Below, piece after piece: positions 23,520 through 35,751 of a stretch of 64,000 nucleotides of DNA. Within the stretch, counting starts at the first letter, position 1. Each line of letters begins with the position of its first letter. The stretch comes from Berberis thunbergii (taxonomy: Eukaryota > Streptophyta > Magnoliopsida > Ranunculales > Berberidaceae). Both the position numbers and the translations under genes were made by a program. The DNA lies in the NCBI GenBank assembly GCA_003290165.1, contig QNQO01005756.1, forward strand, positions 44,675 through 108,674, given 5' to 3'. The notes under the pieces are model-generated. The model had not been told where the DNA came from. It saw nothing but the letters and a program-made list of their open reading frames with translations, and did not search any database.

Positions 23520-24180
23520 TCAATTATTGAGTTTCAAATTTTTTACTATTGTTTTGGGTCGTACATTGAGAGTACAAGTATAAATTTGGTTTGCGAGATG
23601 TACAAACTTGTAGTGGTAGTTCTATCTGATTGATAGTAGTATTTTTGGAGAAAAAACGTCTATTGGAACTGTAAGCACCACAGCGAGGACCAAACTGTGT
23701 TAAGGACAATGTGCAAGGACACGTGCCTCAATCACAAAATACTTCGATAAGTCTATTGTTTTTTTTAATTCTTTTATTCAATTTATATTATTTTGTTATC
23801 TCAGATTTATCTCTCCGAATTAATTACATTCTCGCTAAATTTTATTTTCCTCCTATATTTACTAACAAATCCATTTCCTACATATATCTCGAATCTGCTA
23901 GACAAAAGAATTAAGAAGTACACAGTTTAAGTCTTGTAGTTCCTTCAAAATCCTACAAAAACAATGATGCTTGACCAAACTAATCATGAGACTCAATGGA
24001 AATATAAAATGTCACACGGCAAATGCTAGGCAAGAAATCATGATAATAAATCTTTGTGCGATCAAAATATTTGACCTACTACGAAATTGTAAGGGTTGCC
24101 TATGTGTAAGACAATTGAAAATTTGATTACATAGGCTAACATTAGTAAGCATGTTTGGAATGCAAGATAACTATTGGAAT

Positions 24181-25391
24181 ATGTGGAGGTCCAATTCAAT
24201 GAAATTCATATGGGATCATATATTTTTTAGGTTAATTCAAAAAAATTTGGGGATCATATATCAGGAATGTAATTTTTTTATCAATGGTAATTGTAGGGTT
24301 CAACTCGCATGAACAAACTTCTCTCCCCCTAAAAAAATTTGATTCCCATGATCATATGAGTTGAACGGGCTCATTGATTAAAAAAAAAAAAAAAACTCTA
24401 CATTTATAATAAATGGTCCTTCACATTTTGATAAAGTGAATTGAGCTACCTTCACAGCAAATAATTCATATGAAGTTAAGTTTCCCTTGCTACTATCTTT
24501 CACTTAACTAGTTTTCTTTAAACTTTTATCATTTGCTGATGACAAATTCACAATGTCAATTCAAGCCCCAGCGTATACGAAAAATTGTTCACTTCAATAG
24601 TAGGTTTTAGCTAACCCGAGTAGGCTGGTACATTTACTAACAAATGGTCTAAAAACTATGTTTAATAACCAACAGATGATTGACATAAGAATAAAACTTA
24701 TAGGCGACTGTAAGACGTGGTAATTAAGGGTGGCCGATAAACCTGAAGATTGAAGATATGCATCGGGCCTCGATGATTGTTTATCTATAAGAGATTGATG
24801 TTGCACATTTGTTGATTCAAATACATATTCATGTCTTTGTTGGTGTAGTTGTTAGAAGTTTATAAATTTTATTAAATGAATCGAGTTCGATACTCTTTGA
24901 GTGCAAAATTTCTTTATAGCTATTAACTATATATTTTTATGTTTATTGATAATTACTATTATTCATCATTGTTACTCGACTGAATTTTATTATTATTTTT
25001 TCAATGCAATTTTATTAGAAATTACAAACTTAAAAATATTTGCTTTGTTGAATAAACTGAATTTTATGATTTCTTTTTGGCTATTCACAACTACTATTTT
25101 TGTCATTGTGATATGCTTTACTTTTTGTTTTCAATGCAATTTTATTTGCACGTAATTGCAAACATTAAAGAAACAAACTGTTTATTCACAAGTGGTATAA
25201 AACCTCCAACAAAAAAATATTTGAAATTAATAACTAAAATAATAACTATAGAATTCAATGAAAATATATACCATTAGCCAACTCGTACAAAATTTGAGCC
25301 ATATATAAATAATTATTTTTTATGAAATTGAATTATGATCTTATTATATTCACAAATTTTAATTTTTTATAGTTTCAACTAGATACTTATC
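24181..25391. other. AT-rich flank, no gene seen
   Basis: Contains a 15-17-base poly-A run near 24379. 24900-25390 is strongly AT-rich; its hydrophobic reading frames look compositional. No domain was recognised. Confidence 0.45.
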
Positions 25392-25396
25392 CTAAT

Positions 25397-26075
25397 TGGT
25401 GATACATAAAAACAGTCACACCCCGTAATCGTACACGTGTCATGATGATCTCGAGGAATTTTGGCCTCAAGCATCAGCCCAACACTGATCCGGCCCAAGC
25501 GGTTCTAAGCCTGCCCAACTACAGTCTGCTAGGCTAACCCGAACTCTCACAACACGCTAGGCCCACACGTCTCACAACTTTCCTCAATACCCGTAAGCCC
25601 TTCTTAGGTAAGTATCTTGAGGATCAGCTTCGGACAGGCAACTACAACTGCTCGCTGCTTCCAACTAGGAAGCAAACACCAGAGTAACTTTCACACAGGG
25701 AAACTCCCTTTTACGGATTGCTCTTGGATTGAAAACTATCTTCAACGTATCTAGGAGCACAGAGCTAACATGAAACTTCTCTCCTACAGTACGACTCCTA
25801 ACTAGGGAAGGATCTCTATGAAGATCTCCTTCCTAAACTACGCCTATGATGGCCTGGTAGAACCAATACTCATTCCACTATAAATAAGACATGAGGTTGG
25901 TAAGCTAAGGTACACTACAAATTCTTTGTTATAGCATTACACATTCCTTAGAGTCATGTCTGACTTTAGCATCAGAGTGTCATCGGCCACCCCACGGTGG
26001 TCTGTGGCGCACGTGCGTTACTTGTGCAGGTCAGCAGGACTAAGTCAAAGCAGGGAGCGGAAAAAAACTACAACA
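25397..26075 (+). repeat. 5' LTR of element 2
   Basis: 679 bp; matches the 3' LTR throughout, for example acacgtgtcatgatgatctc near the start and ggtcagcaggacta near the end. Confidence 0.9.
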
Positions 26076-26097
26076 GTTTGTCACTATTCGTGGGGAT
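26076..26097 (+). other. decayed primer binding site
   Basis: gtttgtcactattcgtgggg directly follows the LTR and is a degraded form of the tggcrycgtyygtgggga-type site, better kept in element 3 at 49959. Confidence 0.5.
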
Positions 26098-26150
26098 AAC
26101 ATAGTTCATAACTTTACACTAATCGTCGTCTCCTATCAAAACCCAAAGAG

Positions 26151-27520
26151 ATGGTGACCACCAGGTCACGCAAAAATGGAGAACCAGAGGACACATCCAA
26201 TGCTCAGGCTGTCCCTACATCGCCTCATTCAGCAGTTCCTATCGTGCATGAGCAACCAACTCACACTCCCACACCAACGATATTGACGATGGACCCTAGA
26301 ATCGATGTGCTGGCGTCTCAAATACAACAGATCGCTAAGGCGATGGAGACTCTTACGTGATAGAATCCACCACCAGCTAACGAAAACCAAGAACAAGATG
26401 GACCTTCTTCTCCAGAAGATGATAAGGAGCAATCGCAGGACACACCCTCAAACTCAACTTATGCACGAAACCCAAGGAGCCAGGCCTCCGCTAGTTCTCA
26501 TTGGATTAAGGGAGGTTGCTCGGCTAACGTTGGGCTTACCGTCAAGACAGAGAGGCTCAGTCCTGAGAACCCCCTCCGTAGAGGGGCGCATGATCCGGAC
26601 GTACTATATCGCCTCTCCGTCCAACCATTTATGGACCGAATAATGAACGAGGTCATCTGAGGAAGTTCACTCCCCAAAAACTCGACTCCTATGACGGAAC
26701 TACCATTCCTTTCGATCATCTGCGCCATTACCAGCACGTAATGGCCCTCAAAGAAGGATTCGAGTTCGTCATGTGCAGAACCTTTTCCACCAGTCTAAAT
26801 AGCTGTGTGCTGACATGGTTTCACAGCCTTCCACCGAAGTCGATCGACTCCTTCAAAACACTAGTGAAGGAATTCCTGACACGTTTTGTCGAAAGCCAGC
26901 GTTTCAGAAAAGGCCCGTACTACATACTCTCTCTAAGATAGGGGTTCGGCGAGACGCTCCGAGAGTATGTCATGTGCTTTAACAACGAGTTGACCCTTAT
27001 CGACGGGTCCAACGATGATATAATCATGCCAGCTTTTACTGTGGGCCTCAGAGAGAGCTTTTCGAGGACCTCACCTTGGTTCCCCTTCTGGACATGGCAG
27101 AGCTCCTCAAGAGCATCTAAGGACACATCACCCTGGAGGAATCAAGGACCGCTAAAAGGGAAACCAAAGGCGACAGGAAGCCTTCATCTCTTAGGGACAA
27201 GAAGGAGTTAAAGAGACGTGAGAACGAGGAACAGAGCAAAAGGAAGCGCAACGACAACAAGTCGGACCCTTGTCGACACGTGGAGACCCCTCCAAGCACG
27301 ACAATGAAAAATACTGCGCATACCACAAGGAGGGCGGCCACAACACCAATGACTACAAAAGTCTGAAGGATGAAGTTGAGTACTGGATCTGCAAGGGCAA
27401 GCTGAAAGAATTCCTGAAATCTAATAAATGGTCAGAACAGACCAAGGACAAGGGAAAGTCGATTAAAGAGATAGAGAATGAGACTCCATGGAATCTTTGT
27501 CCTTCATGGAGTCGAACCGA
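26151..27520 (+). pseudogene. gag: gag of element 2
   Basis: Starts at ATG 26151 (MVTTRSRKNGEPEDTSNAQ), homologous to the gag start of element 3. After early frameshifts the retrotransposon gag domain is readable at 26660-27130: LDSYDGTTIPFDHLRHYQ, MALKEGFEFVMCRTF, LTWFHSLPPKSIDSFKTLV, GETLREYVMCFNNE and LLDMAELLKSI. A basic stretch and a zinc-knuckle-like YCAYHKEGGHNTNDYKSL near 27310-27365 follow (C-x2-H-x4-H-x4, with Tyr replacing the last Cys), then WICKGKLKEFL. The pattern is that of Tat-lineage gypsy gag. At least four frame changes or stops prevent translation. Confidence 0.85.
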
Positions 27521-27559
27521 ATGAAGACCAGTCATACAGGTCCCACAAGCGGACTCTGT

Positions 27560-28105
27560 TGGATATGCAGACACAACCCTAGGATGAGGACAAATGCATT
27601 TGCTATTCAAGAATTCAGAACCTCATTCCCACTTTGACTTTCATGGACATCGACCTCGATGGAGTTTGAGCACTGCACAACGACGCCTAGGTCATCTATG
27701 TTTCCATCACAAAGTGGGAAGTGAAGAAAGCTCTAGTGAACACAGGAAGCTCACTCAACATTTATTCTACAACGCTTTTCGCAGCATGGACCTCAAGGAG
27801 GAAAACCTAATGCCTTCAAAGCACCCGCTGATTGAGTTTAGCTTGGAGAAATGCTTCCCAGTCGAAAGGATAAGGTTAGCTATGGTGGTCAGAGAATCGC
27901 AACTGAGGAATGTTCTATTTCTGGACTTCATGGTGGCAGATGCGTCATCGTAATACAACCTTATCCTGGGAAGGCCATGGCTTCACCAAATGGAGGCAGT
28001 GGTCTCCACCCTTCACCAGTGTGTTAAGTATACCACTAACCACTCAAAAGAAACAATATATGGTGACCAACCTGTGGCACAAGGCTGCCACTATGCCGCA
28101 CTGAG
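27560..28105 (+). pseudogene. aspartic protease fragment of element 2
   Basis: Readable as ...WEVKKALVNTGSSLNILFYNAF, then IEFSLEKCFPVERIRLAMVV, then FMVADASS, stop, NLILGRPWLHQMEAVVST and ending GCHYAAL. It resembles the retropepsin segment of Tat-like pol. The catalytic Asp of D-T-G-S is Asn here (NTGSS), a G-to-A type change, so even the domain alone would be inactive. Downstream pol is absent: the sequence becomes non-coding by about 28350. Confidence 0.75.
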
Positions 28106-28349
28106 ATAGATATAATGCTCCCAGATTTAGCTACATCTTGCAGAGCAACCCGAACTAGTGGCAAGCCAAATAATGACGGAGACATTACCTTCAAGCTGTA
28201 TAGGAACAACAAGCTCTTCTGCTCAACGAGGCGAGAAGTCCACGACAGGCAAAAATGCATCCCCTCGACACTTCATTGGCATAGGGATCTACCCATTTTC
28301 AAGGTTTACACTTCAGTAATCTGTGTGGCGCCTTAGCAGTCCACTAAGG

Positions 28350-29600
28350 GATTCGCAAGAGCAACCCGAATTCATTTCAGGGCCAGGATCAATGTCTCTC
28401 CGTCAACAGTTAGTTTGCTTTAAGTTGTTTGTTTCCCTTTCCCTGGTAAATATTGAGTTTTAGTTCTTAAGAGACTTAAGTGATTTTCAATCATTTAAGA
28501 AATAAAGAAAGAATTACAAAAACAAACTCTATTGATTATCATAAAGATGTAACAACAAACACCTTGAGGCGGATACAAAAGGATACATATTACGAACGCC
28601 TTGAGGTGGATACAAAGACTGAGCACTATAAGTGTCTGAATACAGCGCGAACTGAAGTAAAAGACTCGCTTAGACAGTTCTGCTACGAAAACATCCGACG
28701 AAAATTTGCAAACCCTCCGATGCGAGCAATCTGCAAGTGATGGCAAAGTTAAGAGAATGGGATACACTCGACACCTTCCCAAGATAAAAACGAAGTGGCA
28801 GAACAGATTGAAAGATTGAGCAGTCAGATTGCTCCGTGGAAAAGTCTCGTACTACAACATTGTAGACCTTACAATGGATTGCTGATTTCCTCAAGAGACA
28901 TCCAACCCCCCTTTCTAACTTCTTCAAATAGATTAGAAGAAGGAAAATGAAGATGGCTACAAGCAGCGACACAGTTACGGTCTCACAATGCTATCAAAAG
29001 AGACCATGTTTCCCATATGCAATGGCAGACATGACTGAGAGATACCATACCCGGAGACATCGCACACCGACTAACACTTCGATCAGCCATTGGTTAGCAG
29101 CGGGATTCGAGCACACGAAGACAAATGCAATACGATGTAAGACCAAGGCATCTCCCTTGGGTGAAATCTGTACTACTTCTCCGCGACATGAGAAGAAATT
29201 ATGAGACCTTAGCGGATCAACAACGTGCTCACCTATAGCAGGTGACTACGCATAACAACAATTATCTCTATGCTTGATCAACACAAATGTAAGAGCATTT
29301 GGAGACTCCAGAGATGGAGATTCATCTTCAGCCTTTGGAAAACACAAAGCATTTTCCTCAGCCTTGGAAAACCCAAAACATCTTCTCCAATCAAGGACAT
29401 TATAAAAGATAAGCTTTGTGAAAGATAGTGCCTACAATGATTGAAAAACACAAATATATAGACATGATGGTTCACCAAACGAGCACTCAAGCATTAATTG
29501 CTGAACATTGAATACACGACGGAAAGCTGAAAGACGACAGTTCTCAAGGAAACTGCACAGACCACGTCAATCAATTAATGGCGCTGAACGCAACCCCATC
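28350..29600. other. non-coding internal region of element 2, pol missing
   Basis: Where RT should follow there is stop-rich sequence. Parts match element 3: the stretch around 28490-28560 resembles 52585-52640, and 29170-29600 resembles 53130-53285. The loss of RT and integrase was therefore shared before the two copies diverged. Confidence 0.6.
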
Positions 29601-29603
29601 AAT

Positions 29604-29760
29604 TGAGGGGGAGTAACTAATACTCAACCGTCACACAGCCTACGTTGTACACGTGTCACCGTGCAATCTACACCGTGCAGGAAAACTAGCCCTTCCTTTG
29701 CGGGCCCATGGCTCATCCTTCAAAGAACACTCAGTCACGTGTTTGGCATGAACACTAGAA
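29604..29760 (+). repeat. internal polypurine tract plus LTR-like head
   Basis: tgagggggagtaac (29604-29617) is followed by taatactcaaccgtcacac and tgtacacgtgtcacc, resembling the first ~60-100 bases of the element's own LTRs (tgatac.. cacaccccg.. acacgtgtcatg). An equivalent block sits in element 3 at 53287-53400. Confidence 0.6.
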
Positions 29761-29904
29761 ACGCTAGTCAACCCTGACATACAGATCGTACTTACAAATC
29801 ACTAGCTGATTAAGGTAACTTCATCCACCCCATGCACCAGGTAGATGTACTAGGTTCACAAGCCCCTTAGCAGGCATAACCTCCTTTTCAAACCAGGCAA
29901 GCTT

Positions 29905-30023
29905 AGTCAGCCAAAGCTGATGACAACAACTTCTGGTTCAACCCGACACCTAGTCAGCTTAGTGCGAGCATCGACGGTTTAGGAAGTGGGAGTCTAAACA
30001 GCGTTGTCATGCCTGGTGACGAC
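29905..30023 (+). repeat. left part of the tandem array of element 2
   Basis: One unit (cgacggtttaggaagtggg, agtctaaacagcg, cctggtgacgac) that continues after the CACTA insertion at 35751. Confidence 0.7.
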
Positions 30024-30420
30024 CACTACAACAAATTTGTTTTAAGCAGCGCTTCCAAAAGCGTCGGTATATATATATATACGTGTGTATGTGTGTGTGT
30101 GTGTGTTGGTTTAGCTCATTGCCGACATTTTAAAAAATGCCACAAAAATGCCAAAATTAGTATGTGCCGCCAAAGGATTAACGACGCTTTATATGAAGCG
30201 CCGGTAAGAAAAGTTACAATGATGACACTTTGTAACCTGCCATAATAGCTTACATAAGCTCCGATAAACAAATGCGTATGTTAATTCTATTTTGCATACA
30301 AATGTCGTATTACATAACTTTGTAATGGCGCTTTGAAGCGCCGACAAAGATTATTTATTAAATTTTTTTTTTGCGAACTGATTTACGACTTTTCGAAAGT
30401 GTCGGGTATGTTAACAAACC
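30024..30420. repeat. CACTA terminus and subterminal repeats
   Basis: cactacaac terminus, then inverted/direct copies of gcgcttcca, aagcgtcggta, acgacgcttta, gaagcgccgg, gaagcgccgac and cgaaagtgtcggg, the spacing expected of transposase-binding subterminal repeats in CACTA elements. Confidence 0.65.
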
Positions 30421-31045
30421 GGCATAAACAAAAATCAGTTTCAGGCAACTCAACTTGCATCCATAAAAATGTTAACTCCAACTAAAATAAATACATTAAA
30501 AAACTTATTGCCAATGCAAATTTTCCATGAACCATCTTCGACTTATTGCCAACCCTATCAACAGCATAAACTTCACAGAAAATATAACAAACAAAATAGC
30601 AACACAAGGAACATAACCTTTTAATATATATATATAAAACAATATGTTCAACCATGGAAAGTTTGTAAGAAGAACATATACCACATTACCCTATAACATC
30701 ATGACTAATCCAAAAAAGTTAGAAACAAAATAAAATCCTTTGTCTTAACCACCATGTAAGATAAACCAACATAAGTAAGCCTTGCATCCAGATATACATA
30801 CATTCAAGCACAACACATCATCAGCCACTTCAAACCTATAGACAACAAGTAATAAAATTAACAATTATACTGGTGGAGTTGAACCAAAACTTACTTGAAG
30901 TTCTCTAGCTAATTAACATGTAGATTTCAATAGAAAAACTTGAAATTATTGTATGAAAAAGCAACAAATAGGATGAAATATGAAAATAACTATTATCACT
31001 GATGGCATACAACACATCCTAGTTATTATCACTTAAAAAAACTCA
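30421..31045. other. AT-rich 3' region of CACTA element
   Basis: Between the subterminal repeats and the last readable exon of the second CACTA gene; no coding sequence was recognised. Confidence 0.5.
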
Positions 31046-31049
31046 CCAC

Positions 31050-33121
31050 TAATGTGTCTCAGATCCACCATTGTTTTGATTAGTCAATCTCCTCAATGCT
31101 TGCATCATCATAGACATATCATCCTTCATTTTATTCATTTCATCACATGCCACTTTCTTGTAATCTGCCAACTCTCTTTTTTGCTGGCGCAACCTCTTTC
31201 CTTAGAATCTTAATCTCTCTCCTTGCTTCTTCTGCAGCTAGAGATTTAAAGCGACTACTCGTGCTGTTTTCAGATGTTGGCTTGACCCCATGTCCCCTAC
31301 AATGTACACGTCTAGGTTTGTCTGGCTCAAATACTTGAGCAAAAATGTGGAGTGTAATCCCTCATCTCGTTCCACGGTAAGATTTCGTATCTATTCCTAC
31401 ATTTAGAGGCACATTTAGTTAGTGAATATGAAATATAAATGGCAATGGATAACAAAAATTTTAAATTGGAAAACAAATTGTCCGCCATTGTTTGAGTGAA
31501 TACATCTGAATATGATTCATCTTTGCTTGTATACACAAGCTCAACATCCTAATACGAAAGGGGCGAGCTCATGTCCTTTTCATCCGGCAACAATAGAAAA
31601 CGTACACAAATGACTAACTATATTTCCACTAAGTTAATATTCAAACCCAAAATCTCAAACATTGTGTACTTAACCTCTTTATCCTCAATTACGGCGAAGA
31701 ATTTTCTGCCTCTCAATGAAATATTTGTTGTATGTCACGCATGTCTTTATTCTTATCACACAATTCCTGAATTTAGTAAAAGCGGATTTGGAAAACCATG
31801 TCAAGAATGAAGTATGCATAATGTAAAACTTGTTGATGATTTATAATAGCTAACCTTGTCTCGTATACAATGACATTTAAATCGTGATGGACAAATGTAA
31901 TTATCCACAAACCCTCACATGGATATTAGATCTTAATTTTTATTGTTTAAAATTTGTAACCCAAAATGAAAATAAAACTTTATTTCCTGCAAATGATTAT
32001 ATACTCTGGTTAAAAGAAGGAAACAAGAGTCCAAGAAGAACATACATGGATAAGCAATTCAAATTATGACAATTTCAAATGGAGAAAGAAAAACAGTGCC
32101 TTGTGTGTTATATCAAAAGATAGTTAAAAAATGTAGTTGCACTGGCTACAAGAAATCAACAAATTGCATTCCAGTCTAGAACAAATTTTCAAAGATGTAC
32201 TAAAAGGAATGAAACGGGATAACATAACCACCAAGTTTGTTCTCTTTATTCTTTTGGATTTAAGAAGTAACACGTGTACTAGATATGGAATATGGGATTG
32301 TAGAAAAAAAAAAAACTTAAAACTAGGGTTCTATTAGTTTAGCTAGTATACTTGAGGTATATTCTAATCAAGTGTGATATTATCTCAACGTTTAGGTACA
32401 TACCTGAACCTTTGACGTTCCCTAATGTTCTTCTATCAACCATTTCAAATATTCTTCTTTTACAAATGGTGGTCGATTTTGAAGTCGTTCCTCATCTGTC
32501 TCATGTATATCATAATAGTTTTTCTTCAATTAAGATCTGTAGTCCCTCCATTTTTTTCCATTTCCTTCATTAACAACTTCTTTCTTTTTGGATCATCCCC
32601 TATATCGAACTTCTCCTAAATAAAAGAGCAAATTTGAACAAATCTAGCATATGTGACCAATATATCTACACAAATATGATAATGATAAGATACGTACCAA
32701 TACCGGCTCAAGCATTTTGGCCTTTACATCTTTGTCAAGTTTTCTCCATGACGGAGCAACAACAGATGTAACTTGATGTTCTGGATGACAATTCCTGTTG
32801 AGATGCAAATAGTGGCTTGTACTCTCTTATTACCCGATGTCTGTCATCAAATTTCAGACTCAGTTTTGTTTCTTTTGGTAGACTTGCTACCTTCTGCCCC
32901 AATGCTCGTTCACATGGTTTCTTATTCCTCGTGCTACCTATATAAAGGAAATTATAAATGTTAAATTTTTTAAAATTGAAGTACAATTTCTATAAGAAAA
33001 AATGGAGCTTATAATGCTTAGAGTGAATAAAAATACCAGAAGAACTTGACCCAATATTAGGGGAAGACTCCTCCGAATGGAATGAGGGCGACCTATCAAT
33101 TCTCAGTGCTCGTGGTGCCAT
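31050..33121 (-). pseudogene. CACTA second gene, Transposase_24-like (TnpA-type)
   Basis: Read on the minus strand. An ATG at 33121-33119 begins MAPRALRIDRSPSFHSEES, up to a likely donor near 33035. A next exon near 32945-32740 reads RNKKPCERALGQKVASL, KFDDRHRVIREY, then after a shift VVAPSWRKLDKDVKAKML. About 32620-32430 reads KWRDYRS, then LKKNYYDIHETDEERLQNRP and EEYLKWLI, the signature block of plant Transposase_24. The C-terminal exon at about 31330-31050 reads EPDKPRRVHCRGHGVKPTS, RREIKILRKEV and DDMSMMMQALRRLTNQ, a likely coiled coil. Such proteins are thought to bind the subterminal repeats. Frameshifts and stops make it a pseudogene; the intron count is uncertain. Confidence 0.75.
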
Positions 33122-33195
33122 ACCTGAAAAATGTAAAAATTGAGCTAGTGTCATAATATAATAATAATATATTATAACATTTGATGACTATTCAA

Positions 33196-34470
33196 TTACC
33201 ATACTTCAAACAACAACTCTCTTATTTTCTTTTCCTTTTTTTTGGTGTTATTTTCTAACAATAGAATTGTTTCCATTGGCAAATCAACTCTATTCCATAC
33301 AACAACATGATCAACATCATCACTTGGTGCACAAGTGATTGATGTGTCCCCTGGCACTAGGGGTTGCAATGCCTCTATTTCATCGACGGTTGCCTCGTCT
33401 TCATGTTCTGGCACGTCATAAAATTCACGTGGTGCAGCTTTTGTCACAACTACCCATCCCAATCTTGCATTATCTCTAACATAGAAAACTTGTTCGCATT
33501 GGCTTGCTATGACGAATGGTTCATTTGTTTTAAGTGTTCGTTGGGATATAACACTTACAAAACCATGTCTGTCCTTTTCAATACCTCATCCAAGGCTGTG
33601 GATATGTCTCCAATTACACTTGAACGGAACAACACGATTTCCTCCTAAATATTGCAATTCAACAACATGAATAAGAACTCCATAATAATTCAATATATCG
33701 ACTCCATTATCTCAATTAACAACCACACCACCATTTTGTGTTTTTAACCATGCTTCTCAAATTTCGCGTGGAACTTAAATCCATTGACAACATAACCATT
33801 CCATGACAATACTACTTTGTTAGGACCACGAGCTAATGGGCGTAACTATTCAACTGATTCATCACTAGTTGTTCGACATAATTCAACCACCTATGCAATG
33901 AAAAATACCAATTATGTTATGAAAAATATTCTTAGTTTGAATTCAAACTAAACAATTGGTTTAGGTTTCAATCTTACACGAGCCTCAAACCACTTTGGGA
34001 ATTGTCGACGATGAATAAGGTCTAAGTTCTTAGAATGTGTATGTTTCAAGATTTCTCTATGTTCCCTGCAAATAAGTAACATATCTTAGATAATCAGGTG
34101 ACCTAAAAACACACAATTAGTATAGATGGTTATTTCTTACTCAATAAAAGGTGTCACATCTTCACAATTTTGTAAGATGTATCAGTGTGCTTGGGTCCAC
34201 TATTCCATAGTTAACTCTTTTACAACTGACTTTCCCAAAGCAATCCCTTTGTTGAAAATATAAAAAGTCCACCTTGATGTTGGTCATTATGGCCATCAAA
34301 GTTCCTAGGAACTTGATTAAACTTTGTTTCTATATCATGTTGACCTTGAACAAAAATTCATACACTCTTCTAGAATGTAACCTTCAGCAATTGATCCCTT
34401 CGGTTGACTTTTGTTCCAGACATATGACTTCAAGGTGTGCAAGTACCTACATTTGGAATTATAAGTATAG
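33196..34470 (-). pseudogene. CACTA transposase C-terminal region (DUF4216-like)
   Basis: Minus-strand fragments in order: RQFPKWFEARV near 33985, WNGYVVNGFKFH near 33800, GVDILNYYGVLIHVVELQYL near 33690, VVPFKCNWRHIHSLG near 33620, then NEPFVIASQCEQVFYVRDN and GWVVVTKAAPREFYDVPEHE at 33400-33520. These match the DUF4216 block that follows TNP2 and DUF4218 in En/Spm transposases. Frame changes occur between blocks. Confidence 0.75.
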
Positions 34471-34473
34471 TTC

Positions 34474-34935
34474 TCAAACAGGGCCTACTTGTGGGCACTT
34501 ACAACAACGAAAATATATGTACCTCTCAATGGGATACATCCAACGGTATTGAATAGAACCAACAATCTTGACTTCATTTCCCAAGTGCATTGGTAAGTGT
34601 ACCATCACATCAAAGAATGATGGTGGAAATAACATCTCTAAACGGCACAATGTAATTGCAGCATTCCTTTCTATTCTCTCTAGTTCCTCAACTTGAAGAT
34701 TTTTTTTTAGCATAAATCAACAATTAAACTACTCAAACCGATCAAGGCATCACACACATCATCTGGCAATATGCCTCGAATAGCAAGTGGATATAATCGT
34801 TGGGAAAAAATATGACAATCATGACTTTTAAGGCCAATTAACCTTTTTTTCTTTTAAGTTAACACATCTTGATATGTTTGAAAAAAAACCATTAGGAACC
34901 TTGATATCTTTCATGATTTGTAGCACACGACTCTT
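34474..34935 (-). pseudogene. CACTA transposase TNP2 end and DUF4218 region
   Basis: Minus strand: LKSHDCHI, then LAIRGILPDDVCDALIGLS, then LQVEELERIERNAAITLCRL, EMLFPPSFFDVMVHLPMHLG and GSIQYRWMYPIERYIY. This is the highly recognisable TNP2/DUF4218 junction. One stop lies before KKNLQVEE. Confidence 0.85.
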
Positions 34936-34936
34936 C

Positions 34937-35751
34937 TCATCGGATGACAAAGTATAACGGGCAAGAGGGAGTAAATAAGTGTTCTTTATCTTTTTTAATT
35001 GGATGTAACTCTTCTCTAAGCTTTAATTGTTGCAAATCCAAACGGAAATTGAGATTATCCTTTGTTTTTGTCGAAACTCCTAGCAATGTCGCAATTACAT
35101 TATCGCACACATTTTTCTCAATGTGCATAACATCTAGATTGTGACGAATGAACAAATTTTTCTAGTATGGAAGATCAAAGAGTATATTTTTTTCCAATTA
35201 TGATGCCCGCTTCCCTCGACTTGTTTCTACCCCTTACCAAATGTTATTTGTTCTATGGCTTGCATTTGCTCGAGAATATCATCACCTGACATAAACAACG
35301 GTGGAGGTCTTGGTTCTTTATTGCCATCAAAGTTGTGTTTGTTGTCACACCATTTATTATCCAGTGGAAAGAATCTTTGATGACACATATAACATTGTTC
35401 CTTTCCATACACTAATCTCTTCGAACATGTCTCCACGTTACAAATTGGGCATGCTAAACATCTTTTAGTGTTCCATCCTGAGAAAACTATAGAACCTGGA
35501 AAATCACTAATAGTCCATAAAAAGGTTGCCCTTATTTGGAAAGTTGTCTTATTTGATGCATCAGATGTATCCACATCTTTTCCCCATAATTCTTTTAACT
35601 CATCAATCAATGGTTGTAAGTAAACATCGATGTCATTTTCAGGAGCTTTCTCTCCCAGAATAAGCAGAGACAAAATCATATTTGTTTGTTTCATACATAT
35701 CCATGGGGGCAAATTATATGGTATTAAAACAACAGGCCACATGCTATATGA
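34937..35751 (-). pseudogene. CACTA transposase TNP2 domain, N-terminally truncated
   Basis: TNP2 would catalyse excision and integration of CACTA elements. Minus-strand readable blocks: SYSMWPVVLIPYNLPPW, MILSLLILGEKAPENDIDVY, LQPLIDELKELWGKDVDTSD, FLWTISDFPGSIVFSGWNTK, CLACPICNVETCSKRL and CYMCHQRFFPLDNKWC (35227-35751). After a frame change near 35155-35226 follows RHNLDVMHIEKNVCDNVIAT, the classic TNP2 signature. The open frame extends to 35838, but its first ~29 codons come from the retrotransposon tandem array, producing a chimeric ORF. The true N-terminal third of TNP2 is absent. Confidence 0.88.

Larger units (their letters stand above)
17950..24180. repeat. tandem segmental duplication, copy 1 (patatin locus)
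   Basis: Blocks here recur in the same order at 40130-43320. 17950-18760 (exons 2 and 1 and leader) matches 40130-41900. 21990-22080 matches 42210-42290. 22510-22960 matches 42410-43010. 23970-24180 matches 43120-43310 (cacacggcaaatgc, then gacaattgaaaatttga). This copy is longer because repeats were inserted at 18780-21900 and 22996-23519. Confidence 0.85.
30024..35751 (-). mobile_element. truncated En/Spm (CACTA) transposon
   Basis: The left terminus starts cactacaacaaattt at 30024 with subterminal gcgctt/aagcgtcgg/gcgccggtaa motifs over ~350 bp and a (tg)n run at 30083-30105. Coding is on the minus strand: TNP2-type transposase with DUF4218 and DUF4216 regions (33200-35751) and a Transposase_24-type second gene (31050-33121). 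The right end is missing: TNP2 starts abruptly at about 35751, fused to the host element's tandem array, so the other terminus and the transposase N-terminus were deleted together. Confidence 0.85.
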
